A stretch of DNA of 64,000 bases from Streptomyces diastatochromogenes (GTDB taxonomy: Bacteria > Actinomycetota > Actinomycetes > Streptomycetales > Streptomycetaceae): contig JAPTYK010000001.1 in assembly GCA_026913215.1 (NCBI GenBank), positions 6,820,001-6,884,000 on the forward strand. The letters are read 5' to 3'. Both the position numbers and the translations under genes were made by a program. Below the pieces are notes generated by a model that saw only the letters and a program-made list of their open reading frames with translations, searched no databases and was not told where the DNA came from. Positions 42,862-52,473 of this stretch are shown in pieces (position 1 is the first letter of the stretch; every line of letters begins with the position of its first letter).

Positions 42862-43917
42862 ATGGCCATGCAGCCAGGCACACCCCCGACGGTCAGCCCC
42901 TTCCTCCGTACGGCCGCCGCCTACGCGTGGCGGCTGCTCGTCGTCGGCCTCCTCGTCTACAGCCTGTTCGCCGTGCTCGGGCGCTTCCACGAGATCGGCG
43001 TGGCCGTCTTCCTCGGCCTGGTGATCACCGCGCTGCTCCGGCCCGTCGCCGACCTGGTCGCCCGGGTGCTGCCCCGCGCGGCGGCGGTCGCCCTCACCCT
43101 GCTCGGCAGCATCGCGCTCGTCCTCGGGGTGCTCGCGCTGGTCGGCGAGGCGGTCGCCGGGGAGGACGACGCTCGTGCGCGAGTTCAAGGACGGCGTCGG
43201 ACGGATCGAGGGCTGGCTGGAGCGGCCGCCGTTCCGGCTCTCCCCGGACTCGCTCTCCGGCGTGCAGGAGAAGATCGGGGACTTCCTCACCAGCCACCGC
43301 TCCACCCTGCTCAATACGGCGCTGAGCGGAGCCGGCCACGTGGTCGCCGTCCTCACCACCCTGGTCCTCGGCCTGTTCAGCGCGGTCTTCTTCATCCACT
43401 CCGGGGACCGGCAGTGGGCATGGTTCCAGGAGCAGCTGCCGGCGTCGGTGCGCGACCGCGTGGGCACCGGCGGACGGGCGGCCTGGCGCACCTTCACCGG
43501 CTACACGCACGGCATCGTCCTGGTCGCCGCCGTGAACGCGGTGCTCGTCGGCGTCGCCCTTCGGATCCTCGGGGTCCCGCTCGCCGTGCCGCTCGCCCTC
43601 CTGGAGTTCCTGGCCGCCTTCGTCCCGCTGATCGGCTCGCCGATCGCCCTCGCGATCGCCGCCGTCGTGGCCCTCGCCGCGAAGGGCCCGCTCGTCGCGG
43701 GCATCGTCATCGCCCTGATCGTCGTCATCGGCCAGATCGAGGGACACCTGCTGCACCCCTCGTCATGAGCTGGGCCGTGAGGCTCCACCCGCTGGTGGTG
43801 GCCATCTCGGTGATCGCCGGCTCGATCGCCGCGGGCGTCGTGGGCGCGGTGGTGGCGGTCCCGCTGGTCTCGGTGGTCTGGTCGGTCCACACCGCGCTCC
43901 GGGCCGCGCGCGGTTGA
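42862..43917 (+). CDS. AI-2E/PerM-family membrane transporter (two frameshifts)
   Basis: Polytopic permease of ~352 residues, start MAMQPGTPPTVSPFLRTAAA. Helices 1-3 (RLLVVGLLVYSLFAVL, VAVFLGLVITALLRPVADLV) lead to the soluble loop (EFKDGVGRIEGWLERPPFRL), then GHVVAVLTTLVLGLFSAVFF and the family signature region LEFLAAFVPLIGSPIALAIA, QIEGHLLHP, RLHPLVVAISVIAGS. Slips near 43165 and 43757. Members export varied small molecules or Na+/H+; the substrate cannot be inferred. The GNAT gene follows by 73 bp. Confidence 0.87.
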   Translation: MAMQPGTPPTVSPFLRTAAAYAWRLLVVGLLVYSLFAVLGRFHEIGVAVFLGLVITALLRPVADLVARVLPRAAAVALTLLGSIALVLGVLALVGEAVAGEDDARARVQGRRRTDRGLAGAAAVPALPGLALRRAGEDRGLPHQPPLHPAQYGAERSRPRGRRPHHPGPRPVQRGLLHPLRGPAVGMVPGAAAGVGARPRGHRRTGGLAHLHRLHARHRPGRRRERGARRRRPSDPRGPARRAARPPGVPGRLRPADRLADRPRDRRRRGPRREGPARRGHRHRPDRRHRPDRGTPAAPLVMSWAVRLHPLVVAISVIAGSIAAGVVGAVVAVPLVSVVWSVHTALRAARG

Positions 43918-43990
43918 GTCCCGCTGGGGCGCGCGGGATCGTGCGGGCGGACCGCCGAGTACGCCGGACGGGGCCGGTACTGTCGCATCC

Positions 43991-44576
43991 ATGCTCGAAC
44001 TGATCACGCCCACCGTCGGTCTGCACGCCGCCTGGACGGAGGCGCACGCCGAATGGCCCGCCGACGCGCAGCAGGACGGGGCGGGACTGCGGCTCGCCCC
44101 GGGCCGGCCTCGACCGGCCGGAGGTCTTCGCCGCCTGGGTGGCGCGGCTGCGCGAGCAGGGCGACACCACGGTGCCCGCCGCCCCGGGCCGGGTCCACGC
44201 CACGTACCTGTGGATCGTCGACGGCGGCACCTGCCTCGGCGCCGCCGAGCTGCGGCACTCGCTCAACGACTTCCTCCACGAGGCCGGCGGCCACGTCGGC
44301 TACAGCGTGCGGCCGTCCGCCCGCCGCCGGGGCGTGGCGACCCGGGCCCTGGGACAGCTCCTGCTCCGGGCCCGCGACCTGGGCCTGGACCGCGTCCTCG
44401 TCACCTGCGACGAGGACAACCCGGGCTCCGCGCGGACGATCGAGCGTAACGGCGGCGTGCTTGAGGACGTCCGGACGAGCGCGTACGGCACGAAGCGCCG
44501 GTACTGGATCACTCCGCCGCCCGCGCCGGGCGCGCGGGACCGGGCCGCCGAGGAGGCCGGGGAGCGCGCCGGATGA
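43991..44576 (+). CDS. GNAT-family N-acetyltransferase (one frameshift)
   Basis: Acetyl-CoA-dependent transferase of ~195 residues. It starts MLELITPTVGLHAAWTEAHA; one base is missing near 44108, then VFAAWVARLREQGDTTVPAA. The acetyl-CoA pyrophosphate loop is RPSARRRGVATRAL (RxxGxA variant), preceded by HVGYSV and followed by VLVTCDEDNPGSARTIERNG. It matches predicted RimJ-like acetyltransferases (COG3981 type). Its stop overlaps the start of the second PPTase gene by four bases. Confidence 0.85.
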
Positions 44577-45299
44577 TCGCGGAACTGCTGCCGGACGCCG
44601 TCGTCTCCGCCTGGCGGCGCGACGACACCGAGCCCGTCACGCTCTTCCCCAGGAGGCCGCCGTCGTCGCGCGCGCCGTCGTCGGGCGGCAGCGCGAGTTC
44701 GCCACCGTACGGCTGTGCGCCCGGCTCGCGCTGCGCCGCCTCGGCCTGCCCGAGACCCCCGTCGTGCCGGGCCCGCGCCGGGAGCCGCAATGGCCGCACG
44801 GGGTGGCCGGAAGCATGACCCACTGCGCGGGATACCGGGCCGCCGCCCTGGCCAGGACCACGGACGTGCTGTCCCTCGGCATCGACGCGGAACCGGCCGC
44901 CGCCCTGCCCGAAGGCGTCCTGGAACGCGTGTCCCTGCCCGAGGAGCGCGGCCGGCTCCTGTCGCTGGCGGCCCGCGCCCCGGACGTCCCCTGGGACCGG
45001 CTCCTGTTCAGCGCCAAGGAGAGCGTCTTCAAGACCTGGTACCCGCTGACCCGCAGCGAGCTCGGATTCGACGAGGCGTCGGTCGACTTCGCGCCGGCCC
45101 CCGGGGACCCGGACGCGGCCTCGGGCACCTTCACCGCCCGGCTCCTCGTCCCCGGCCCGATGGTCGGCGCCGCCCGCCGGAACCACTTCACCGGACGCTG
45201 GCTCGTCCGCGAAGGACTGGTGCTGACCGCCATCGCCCTGACCCGGCACCCCAGGACCCGGAACCGTGCGTCGCCGTCCCGCGTCCGTCCCGGGCATGA
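44573..45299 (+). CDS. 4'-phosphopantetheinyl transferase (PptT/EntD type, frameshifted)
   Basis: Second PPTase of the window, with all motifs: start MIAELLPDAVVSAW; P1/P2 regions GSMTHCAGYRAAALA and LSLGIDAEPAAALPEG (Mg-binding Asp/Glu); P3 LLFSAKESVFKTWYPLT with the catalytic Lys-Glu and final Lys; and C-terminal NHFTGRWLVREGLVLTAIAL. It starts in a four-base overlap with the GNAT gene and ends in an ATGA overlap with the next gene. Slips near 44650 and about 45250. This type activates carrier proteins for siderophore and secondary-metabolite assembly, so it could also serve the carrier at 41148. Confidence 0.86.
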
Positions 45300-45655
45300 G
45301 CGAGAACCCGGCACAGCGATCGCGGGACCTGGCGGTGAGCGCCGTCGGCTGTCTGCTCGCCGTCGTCGGCGTCACGGTCGCGGGCGCCTTCGCGCTGCCC
45401 CGGGCCGCGTACAGCATCGACGGCGGCTTCGAGGACCACGCCCGGGACTGGAGCGTGCTCCTCGTCGACCTGCCGCTGATCCTCTTCGTCGGCCTCGTCG
45501 GCCCCCCGATGGCCTGGGCGGCGGCCACCCGGTGGCTCCGGCCCTGGGCGGCGGCGCTCGTCTGCGCGGCCCTCGCCGGACTCGCGCTGTGGGGCCTCGC
45601 GACCTGGTGGCAGCCCCGGCAGGGACCCGACCCGGGCTACGGCCCCGGCATCTGA
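45296..45655 (+). CDS. small integral membrane protein, unknown function
   Basis: Intact 119-residue protein starting MSENPAQRSRDLAVSAVGCL, overlapping the PPTase stop by four bases. Three hydrophobic stretches are visible (VSAVGCLLAVVGVTVAGAFA; VLLVDLPLILFVGLVGPPMA; ALVCAALAGLALWGLATWW) and a polar tail QPRQGPDPGYGPGI. Family not recognised. An in-frame upstream ATG at 45266 would add ten residues, but the ATGA overlap favours 45296. Confidence 0.72.
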   Translation: MSENPAQRSRDLAVSAVGCLLAVVGVTVAGAFALPRAAYSIDGGFEDHARDWSVLLVDLPLILFVGLVGPPMAWAAATRWLRPWAAALVCAALAGLALWGLATWWQPRQGPDPGYGPGI

Positions 45656-45736
45656 CGGCCGCTCACGGAGCGGCGGCGCCCCGGGCCCGCCCACCAGTGG
45701 TGAACGGGTGTACGGAACCCGAATTAGGGTTTCCCC

Positions 45737-46414
45737 GTGCGTGTACTCCTTGTGGAAGACGACGAGCCGGTCGCGGAGTCCCTCCGGCGCGGCCTGCTGC
45801 GCTACGGATTCGAGGTGGAGTGGGTCACCACGGGGACGGCGGGGCTCGCCGTCACCACCCCGTACGACCTGGTCCTGCTCGACCTCGGGCTGCCCGACAC
45901 CGACGGGCTCGACGTCTGCCGGGCCCTGCGGCGGCGCGGTGACGTGCCGATCATCGTGATCAGCGCCCGCAGCGACGAGACCGACCGGGTCGTCGGCCTG
46001 GAGATCGGCGCCGACGACTACGTCTCCAAGCCCTTCGGGGTGCGCGAGGTCATCGCCCGCATCCGGGCCGTGATGCGCAGGGTCCGGCCGGCCGAGCAGC
46101 CCGCCGGCCCCCAGCGGTACGGCACCCGGCTGAGCGTCGACCGCAAGGCCGCGCGGGTGTGGCTGGACGAGGCCGAGGTGGCGCTGACGCCCAAGGAGTA
46201 CGACCTGCTCGCCTTCCTCACCGAGGAACCGGGCGCGCTGATGTCCCGCGAGCAGATCATGGAAGCCGTCTGGGACGCCAACTGGTTCGGCCCGACCAAG
46301 ACGCTCGACGTCCACGTGGCGGCGCTCCGGCGCAAGCTGGCCGGGGCCGTGACCGTCGAGGCGGTCCGCGGCGTCGGCTTCCGCCTGGTCGTGGAGCCCG
46401 CGGGCCGCCCGTGA
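45737..46414 (+). CDS. OmpR/PhoB-family response regulator
   Basis: Intact 225-residue regulator from a GTG start. The receiver domain begins MRVLLVEDDEPVAESLRRGL (acidic pocket Asp pair); the phosphoacceptor Asp is in DLVLLDLGLPDTDGLDV, and the conserved Thr/Lys region is IIVISARSDE and ADDYVSKPFG. The winged-helix effector domain holds ALTPKEYDLLAFLTEEPGAL, SREQIMEAVW and TLDVHVAALRRKL. The stop overlaps the kinase start (GTGA), so the pair is co-translated. No neighbouring target is evident. Confidence 0.95.
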   Translation: MRVLLVEDDEPVAESLRRGLLRYGFEVEWVTTGTAGLAVTTPYDLVLLDLGLPDTDGLDVCRALRRRGDVPIIVISARSDETDRVVGLEIGADDYVSKPFGVREVIARIRAVMRRVRPAEQPAGPQRYGTRLSVDRKAARVWLDEAEVALTPKEYDLLAFLTEEPGALMSREQIMEAVWDANWFGPTKTLDVHVAALRRKLAGAVTVEAVRGVGFRLVVEPAGRP

Positions 46415-47841
46415 TCAGGCGCCTCATCGTCAGCTACGTGGCCCTGGTCGCGGTGGCGCTCGCCGCCTTCACCGTGCCCGTCGCCTTCACGCTCACCGCC
46501 CAGCTGCGCGGCGACACCGAGGAGTCCGTGCGCCGCGAGGCCACCACCATGGCGCTGCTCCTCGGGGACGGCGACGCGCCCGCCCGGCAGGCGCTCGCCC
46601 GGATGTCCGCGGCCTACGCCGACGAGACGCCCGGGGCGGTCGAGGTGGTGGCCGCCGACGGCAGGAGCGCGCTGCCGCCGCTGCCGCTTCCGGCCCACCC
46701 GGACGACCCGGCGTTCGGCGCGGCCCTGGCCCGCGGCAGGACCACCGTCGACTGGGGTCCCGGCTCGTGTGGGGCCGGAACTCGTCGTCACCGTGCCCGT
46801 GTACGCCCGCCGCGAGGCGGGGAGCCGGAACGGATCGTCGGCGCGGTCCGCGTCCGGTACGCCACCGCCGACCTCAGCGACCGGCTGTGGCGGATCTGGG
46901 GCTTCCGGGCGATCCTCGCGGCCGGCGTCCTCGCGGTCGCCGCCGGACTCGGCGCGATCGTCGCCCGGCTGCTCACCAAGCCGCTGCGCCAGCTCAACGA
47001 CATGGCCAGCCGGTTCGGCGACGGCGACCTCACCGCCCGCTCGCCGGTCACGGGACCGCAGGAGACGCAGACCCTGGCCCGCACCCTCAACCAGGGCGCC
47101 GAACGCCTCGACACCCTCGTCGCCTCGCAGCGCATCTTCGTCGCCGACGCCTCGCACCAGCTGCGGACCCCGCTGACGGCGCTGCGCCTCTCGCTCGACA
47201 ACATCGCCGACGGCGTCGACGACGAGTTCGTCCGCGAGGACGTCGAGCAGGCCACCGCCGAGGTCGTACGGATGAGCCGACTGGTCAGCGGCCTCCTCGT
47301 GCTCGCACGGGCCGAGGCCAAGGTGTCCGCGCCCGAACCCCTCGCACTGCGCGAACTGGTCGAGGAGCGGCTGAAGGTCTGGCGCCCGGCCGCCGACGAA
47401 CGCGGGTGACCATCGTCCTGACCGGCGACGCCGAGGACCCGCCACGGGTGCTCGCCGGGCCCGGCAACCTCGACCAGGTCCTCGACAACGTGCTCTCCAA
47501 CGCCCTGGAGGTCTCCCCGGACGGGGACGATCACCGTGCGGCTGGAGACGGGCGGCCCCGAGGAAGCGGTCCTGGAGGTCCTCGACCAGGGCCCCGGCAT
47601 GTCCGCCGCCGAACAGGCCCGCGCCTTCGACCGGTTCTGGCGCGGCCAGGGACTGACCGGCCGCTCCGGTTCCGGCCTGGGGCTCGCCATCGTCAAGCAG
47701 CTGGTCACGGACGACGGCGGAGCGGTGGCCCTGCGGGACGCGCCCGGCGGCGGACTGTGCGTACGGATCGGGCTGCGGACCGCGGCCGAAGGACCCTGGT
47801 GGATCAGCCCTCGGCCGGGAGCACCGAGGAGTGGTGGTTGA
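46411..47841 (+). CDS. sensor histidine kinase (frameshifted)
   Basis: Membrane sensor partner of the preceding response regulator, ~477 residues. A GTG start (MIRRLIVSYVALVAVALAAF) gives the first helix; the extracytoplasmic region (~120 residues) and second helix (AILAAGVLAVAAGLGAIVAR) precede a HAMP (LTKPLRQLNDMASRFGDGDL). The H-box is FVADASHQLRTPLTALRLSL, the N-box NVLSNALEVSPDG, and the G-boxes DQGPGMS and GSGLGLAIVKQL. Slips near 46765, 46820, 47407 and 47523. The signal is unknown. The 3' end overlaps the convergent SnoaL-like gene by 38 bases, which may reflect a further slip. Confidence 0.88.
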
Positions 47842-48345
47842 CGATCAGCCACGTGCCCCCGCGCTTCTCGTACACGTAGGTGTAGCGCGCCTCGACCGGC
47901 TTGGTGACACCGGTCTTCGGGTCGGTGAGGTGGAAGCGGTAGAGACCGGCGTCGATCGCCGAGTCGGAGTCGAGGATGTCGATCTCCGTACGGATCTTCT
48001 CGCCCTGCGGCTTCTTCTGCAGGAAGTGCTCGAAGTAGTCGGCTATCTCCGCGTGGTCCGTGCGGATCCGCGGGAGGCGGTCGGCAGCAGGACCGCGTCC
48101 TCGGCGTACAGGTCCGTGACCCGCTCCGGGTCGCCGGAGCGCAGCGCCGCGTTCCAGCGGTCGAACAGACCGGCGATCTCCCGCTCGGTGACCTTGCCCC
48201 GCCGGTCGTCCTTCGCGACGGCCTTGACCTGGCCCCGGTCCTTCTCTCCAGTCTGCGCCACGCCGACCCCGGCGGCGAAGGTGCCGAGGGCGGCGACGGC
48301 GAGACCGCCGGAGAGGAGGACGCGGGTACGTGGAGTGCGCTTCAT
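47804..48345 (-). CDS. secreted SgcJ/EcaC-like (SnoaL-fold) protein (one frameshift)
   Basis: About 180 residues with a signal peptide MKRTPRTRVLLSGGLAVAAL (GTFAAGVGVAQTG). The cone-shaped NTF2-like domain has EREIAGLFDRWNAALRSGDP, DLYAEDAVLLPT, then after a slip near 48085 EIADYFEHFLQKKPQGEKIR and the C-terminal TYVYEKRGGTWLIVNHHSSV. The SgcJ/EcaC oxidoreductase label is a family name; no catalytic activity can be claimed. Other members act as ligand-binding or cyclase-like proteins. Confidence 0.82.
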
Positions 48346-48476
48346 CACAGGCTCCTGCTTCGAGTGAACGTGCCCCGGACGCCGGTGCGTTCCGGAGTGC
48401 TGCCACTCTCGCCGCGCCCGATGAAGCCCCCGTACAACGGACGTCAAGCGCCCGTCCAAGACTGGGGAAAGGCGCC

Positions 48477-49864
48477 CTAGCGCCGGGTCCCCGCCGTGCG
48501 CGCCACGACGAGGAGGAAGAGCCCGCAGGCCGACACGACGCACCATCCCGGGCGGGCCGCGGCGGCGAGCCCGGCCGGGTCGGCGCCCGCGACGAGCCCG
48601 CCGGCGACGGCGATGCCGACCGCCACGCCGACCTGGCGGGAGGTGGAGGTGATCGCGCCCGCGACCCCGGCCCGGGACGGCGGCAGACCGCCGACCGCCG
48701 TGTTGGTCAGGGGCGCGTTGGCGAAGCCGAACCCGATGCCGATGAGCAGGAAGGCGAGCAGGATCAGCGGCACGCCCGTGCCCCCGTCCAGGCCCACCAG
48801 ACAGAGACCGCCGGCGGTGATGAACCCGCCCGCGAGGAGCAGCGGACGTCTGGGTCCGATCCGGCCCACCAGGACACCGGACCAGGGCGCGCACAGCGTG
48901 GCCCCGAGCGCCATGGGCAGGGTCGCGGCGCCGCTGGCGAGCGGGGTCCAGCCACGGCCGTGCTGGAGGTAGAGGGTGCTGAGCAGCAGGGTCACGTTGA
49001 GGGCGACGAAGACGGCCGTCGCCCCGGCCACCGCCGTGACGAACGGCGGCCGGCGGAACAGGCCGAGGTCCATCAGGGGCTCGTCGCGCCCCCGCTCGAC
49101 CAGGACGAAACCGGCGACGGCCGCCGCGGTCAGCGCGTACCCGATGAGGGCGGCGGGGGAGGACCAGCCGATGCGGGGCCCCTCGATGAGGAGGCCGACG
49201 GTGAGACAGAGCAGCACGGTGAGGAGCGCCTGACCGGGCAGGTCGAGACGGCGGGCCCGCTCCCCGCGGGACTCCGGCACGAACAGGGCGACCAGGACGA
49301 GCGCGAGGACGACCACCGGCACGTTGAACCAGAACACCGCGCGCCAGCCGAACGCGGCGATGAGCGCCCCGCCGGTGACCGGGCCCGCCGCCATGCTCAG
49401 GCCGAAGACCGAGGCCCACACCCCGATCGCGCGGGCCCGTTCCCGAGGGTCGGGCATCGCGGCCACCACGATCGCCAGCGCCACTGGACTCAGCATCGAG
49501 GCCCCGATCCCCTGGACGGCCCTGGCGGCGACGAGCACCCCGAGGGAGGGGCGAGGGCGCAGGCGACGGAGGCGAGGCCGAAGACGAGCAGCCCGCGGCG
49601 GAAGACCCGGCGGCGCCCCAGGCGGTCGGCGAGGGCGCCGGAGACGATGAGCAGACTGGCCATCACCACCGTGTAGGCGTCGACGACCCATTCGAGACCA
49701 CGGGTGCCCGTGCCGAGGCCCCGGCCTATCTCGGGCAGCCCCACATTGACGATGGTGGCGTCGACGCCCACCAGGAACATGCTGAGCGCGCAGACGGCGA
49801 GGACCGTCCAGCGGCGGCGCGCGCCGAGCGGGGCGGGTGGAGCGGCCAGGGATGTCGTGAGCAC
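48477..49864 (-). CDS. DHA2-type MFS drug exporter (one frameshift)
   Basis: EmrB/QacA-like proton-driven multidrug exporter, ~462 residues and about 13-14 helices. The GTG start (MLTTSLAAPPAPLGARRRWT) follows GGGGGAAC. DHA2 signatures are LSMFLVGVDATIVNVGLPEI (motif D1) and VSGALADRLGRRRVFRRGLL (motif A). The antiporter motif C region is VFGLSMAAGPVTGGALIAAF. It ends VVARTAGTRR. One slip near 49550. An operator-like inverted repeat lies 74 bases upstream (49938-49956); no adjacent regulator gene is seen. Confidence 0.9.
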
Positions 49865-49937
49865 GTGAGTTCCCCCTTCGACGAGACGGACACTGGCGCT
49901 GCCCAGACTCGGACGGGGGAGGAAAACCGGCAAAGAA

Positions 49938-49956
49938 TTTTGCGGAGACCGCAAAA
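49938..49956. promoter_or_regulatory. operator-like inverted repeat TTTTGCGG-aga-CCGCAAAA
   Basis: Perfect 8-bp arms separated by three bases, upstream of the DHA2 exporter and 7 bases beyond the stop of the next minus-strand gene. A further GCAAA copy adjoins it. It may bind a TetR/MarR-type repressor, or be a terminator for the upstream gene; the short loop and T-rich context allow both. Confidence 0.5.
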
Positions 49957-49962
49957 AGGCGG

Positions 49963-50344
49963 TCAGGGGGAGGCGGTGAAGAGGTCCCCGGGGGCGTCGT
50001 CGAGGACGAAGCCGTTGTCGAAGCGGACGCGGACCGTCGGACGGAGCCCGTGTTCCTGGTACGCGGTCCACTCGGGTTCCAGGCCCTCGACCCGCTCCTC
50101 CAGCTGCTGCCTGCTGCCCGGGGGCATCTGGTGGCCGAAGTCGTCCAGGAGGGACTTCAGCCGCTCGTACTCGCGCACCTCGTGGCTCTGCGGACGGTCC
50201 GCGTCCACCCGCTCGACGGTGCCCTCGGCGCCCGGCCGCGAGGGCCAGGAACCCGGCCTCCGCCCCCGTGTCCGAGGCGGTGACCTGCCCGCCCAGCCGC
50301 AGATCCACCGCCAGCCGCACGCGTCGGCCCTCGTTCAGCGTCAT
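49963..50344 (-). CDS. hypothetical protein, ~127 residues (one frameshift)
   Basis: Not recognised. It starts MTLNEGRRVRLAVDLRLGGQ; after one base restored near 50230 it continues GTVERVDADRPQSHEVREYE, RLKSLLDDFGHQMPPGSRQQ and a beta-rich end RPTVRVRFDNGFVLDDAPGD. No signal peptide or membrane helix. The charged middle is probably a helical pair flanked by small beta elements. The codon pattern across both frames looks genuinely coding. Confidence 0.62.
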
Positions 50345-50534
50345 GGTTCGTCCGTCTCCAGGTCGTCGGGCTGCCATTGTCCGGCATCCGGGCCGTGGGG
50401 CCGTCCCGGTTACGCGCGTGGCCCCGTACGGGTGGACTCGCCGCCCCCGCACGGGAGACGGGGGCCGCCGCCCCGGCCCCCGGTGGTGATGTGGCCGTCC
50501 CGAAGCTCTCGTGACCCGGAAGAGGCACCCCGCC

Positions 50535-51733
50535 ATGCGACGTACCCCTCCCGACGGCTGTTCGCGGCGACGCTGCTCGTGGCGTCCGTCCTCGCGCCGA
50601 TGACGGCGGCGCCCGCCACCGCCGCCCACGCCGTCACCGTCCAGCGGCACGGCGAGGACGACTGCCCGCCCGGCGGACTCGGCCCCGAACTGACCGCCCG
50701 CCTCGACAAGGCCATCGAGGACGTCCGCGAGCAGGCCGGCATCCCCGGCGTCGCCGTCGGCCTGTGGATGCCGGGCAGGGGAAGCTACGTCCACGCCACC
50801 GGCGTCGCGGACAGGAGCACCGGCGAACCGATGACCACCGACGGCTTCGTCCGCATCGGCAGCGAGACCAAGACCTTCACGGTCACCGCGCTCCTGAAGC
50901 TCGTCGACGACCACCGGATCGGCCTGGACGACCCCATCGCCCGCTACGTCCACGGCGTGCCGAACGGCCACCGCATCACCCTGCGCCACCTCGCCGAGAT
51001 GCGCAGCGGCCTCTTCCCGTACACCTCCGACCCGGACTTCGTCCACGACCTGCTCAGCGATCCGCAGCGCTCCTTCACCCCGGAGGAGTCGCTCGCGTAC
51101 GGCTTCAAGCACAAGAACACCTTCAAGCCGGGCACGAAGTTCGAGTACTCCAACAGCAACCTGGTGCTCCTCGGCCTGGTCGTCGAGAAGGTCACCGGCC
51201 GGCCGCTCCCCGAGTTCCTGCGCAACCGCGTGCTCCGCCCGGCCCACCTGCGCCACACGCTCCTCCCGACCGGCCCGGAGTTCCCCGAGCCGCACCCCCG
51301 CGGCTACACGAACCAGACGCTCAGCGGCGCGGTCGCGGACTCCACCGACTGGAACCCCAGCTGGGCCTGGGCGGCCGGGGCGATGATCTCCGACCTGAGC
51401 GACCTGCGCCACTGGGCGAAGACCCTCGCCACCGGCGAACTCCTCAGCCCCGAGACGCAGGCCCAGCGGCTCAGGACGCTGCCCACGGGCTTCCCCGGCC
51501 TCGGCTACGGCCTCGGCATCTTCGACGCCAACGGCTGGATCGGCCACAACGGCTCGATCCCGGGCTACGAGACGGTGACCGTCTACCTGCCCGAGCGGGA
51601 CGCCACGCTCGTCATCATGATCAACACCGACATCACCAGCCAGGGCCAGGAGCCCTCGACGCTGCTCGCCCACGCGATCACGTCGATCGTCACCCCGGAC
51701 CACGTCTACGCCGCCGCGATCCAGCCGCGGTAG
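50535..51733 (+). CDS. secreted S12 serine hydrolase (class C beta-lactamase/DD-peptidase family), one frameshift
   Basis: Extracellular penicillin-recognising hydrolase of ~400 residues. The ATG (MRRTP) is followed by a missing base near 50549, then SRRLFAATLLVASVLAPMTA as signal peptide. Active-site motifs: SxxK as GSETKTFTV, YxN as FEYSNSNLV, and HxG as WIGHNGSIPGYE in place of KTG, which is typical of the R61 DD-peptidase/esterase group. It ends HVYAAAIQPR. It may be a D-alanyl-D-alanine carboxypeptidase or an esterase; these cannot be told apart here. Confidence 0.88.
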
Positions 51734-51785
51734 ACCCCGCCGGCACGCCGGCGGCCGGCGGGTCCACCGCGCCGATGCCGCCGGG

Positions 51786-52376
51786 TCAGGCGAGGACCAC
51801 CGGCTCCCCGCTGAGCTCGACGCCCGCCGCGCGCAGTTCGTCGAGCGCGCCGGCGGTCGTGCCCGCGGCGACCCCCGCCGTGTAGTCGAGGAGGACGCGC
51901 ACGTCGAAGCCCGCCCGGACGCCGTCGAGCGCCGTCGCCTTCACACAGTGGTCCGTCGCGATCCCGACGACGTCGACCCCGCCGACCTCGCGCTCGCGCA
52001 GCCAGTCGCCCAGCGGCGTGCCGCCCTCGGTGAAGCCCTCGAAGCCGCTCTTCGACGCCGAGTGGGCCCCCTTGAAGAAGACCTCGTGCACCTCGCCGGA
52101 GTCGACGACGGGCGCGAAGTCCGGGTGGAACTCGCACCCTTCGGTACCGACGACGCAGTGCACCGGGAAGGAGTTCTCGAAGTCCGGCTCGTCGGAGAAG
52201 TGGTCGCCCGGGTCGACGTGGTGGTCACGGGTGGCCACCACGTGCGCGTACCGGCCGTCGGAGTCCCGGACGAGGTCGGCGATGGCGACGGCCCGTCCGG
52301 CCCCGCCCTTCACCGGGACGTCGCCGCCCTCGCAGAAGTCCTTCTGTACATCGACGACGATCAGGGCACGGCGCAC
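51786..52376 (-). CDS. pncA: nicotinamidase / isochorismatase-family amidase
   Basis: Intact ~196-residue enzyme, GTG start (MRRALIVVDVQKDFCEGGDV). The catalytic triad is Asp9 (VVDVQKDF), Lys in HEVFFKGAHSASK, and the nucleophile Cys in VVGIATDHCVKATALDGVR. The metal-site residues lie in ATRDHHVDPGDHFS. Product specificity is typical of PncA, which converts nicotinamide to nicotinate in NAD salvage. It is separated by ~97 bp from the carboxyltransferase gene upstream; no operon partner is clear. Confidence 0.93.
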   Translation of the reverse strand: MRRALIVVDVQKDFCEGGDVPVKGGAGRAVAIADLVRDSDGRYAHVVATRDHHVDPGDHFSDEPDFENSFPVHCVVGTEGCEFHPDFAPVVDSGEVHEVFFKGAHSASKSGFEGFTEGGTPLGDWLREREVGGVDVVGIATDHCVKATALDGVRAGFDVRVLLDYTAGVAAGTTAGALDELRAAGVELSGEPVVLA

Positions 52377-52473
52377 GGCAGCGGCCTTTCCTAGGAGTGG
52401 AGATGTCCTCCGTATGCTCCCGTCCCCGAGGGCCCCGGAGCACGGCACGCGCCCGCCGTTCACCCGATCGGGA

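Noticed and set aside
48477..49864. Exporter belonging to the lanthipeptide or carrier-protein locus
   Set aside because: It is several genes away from both, with its own promoter region and unrelated neighbours.
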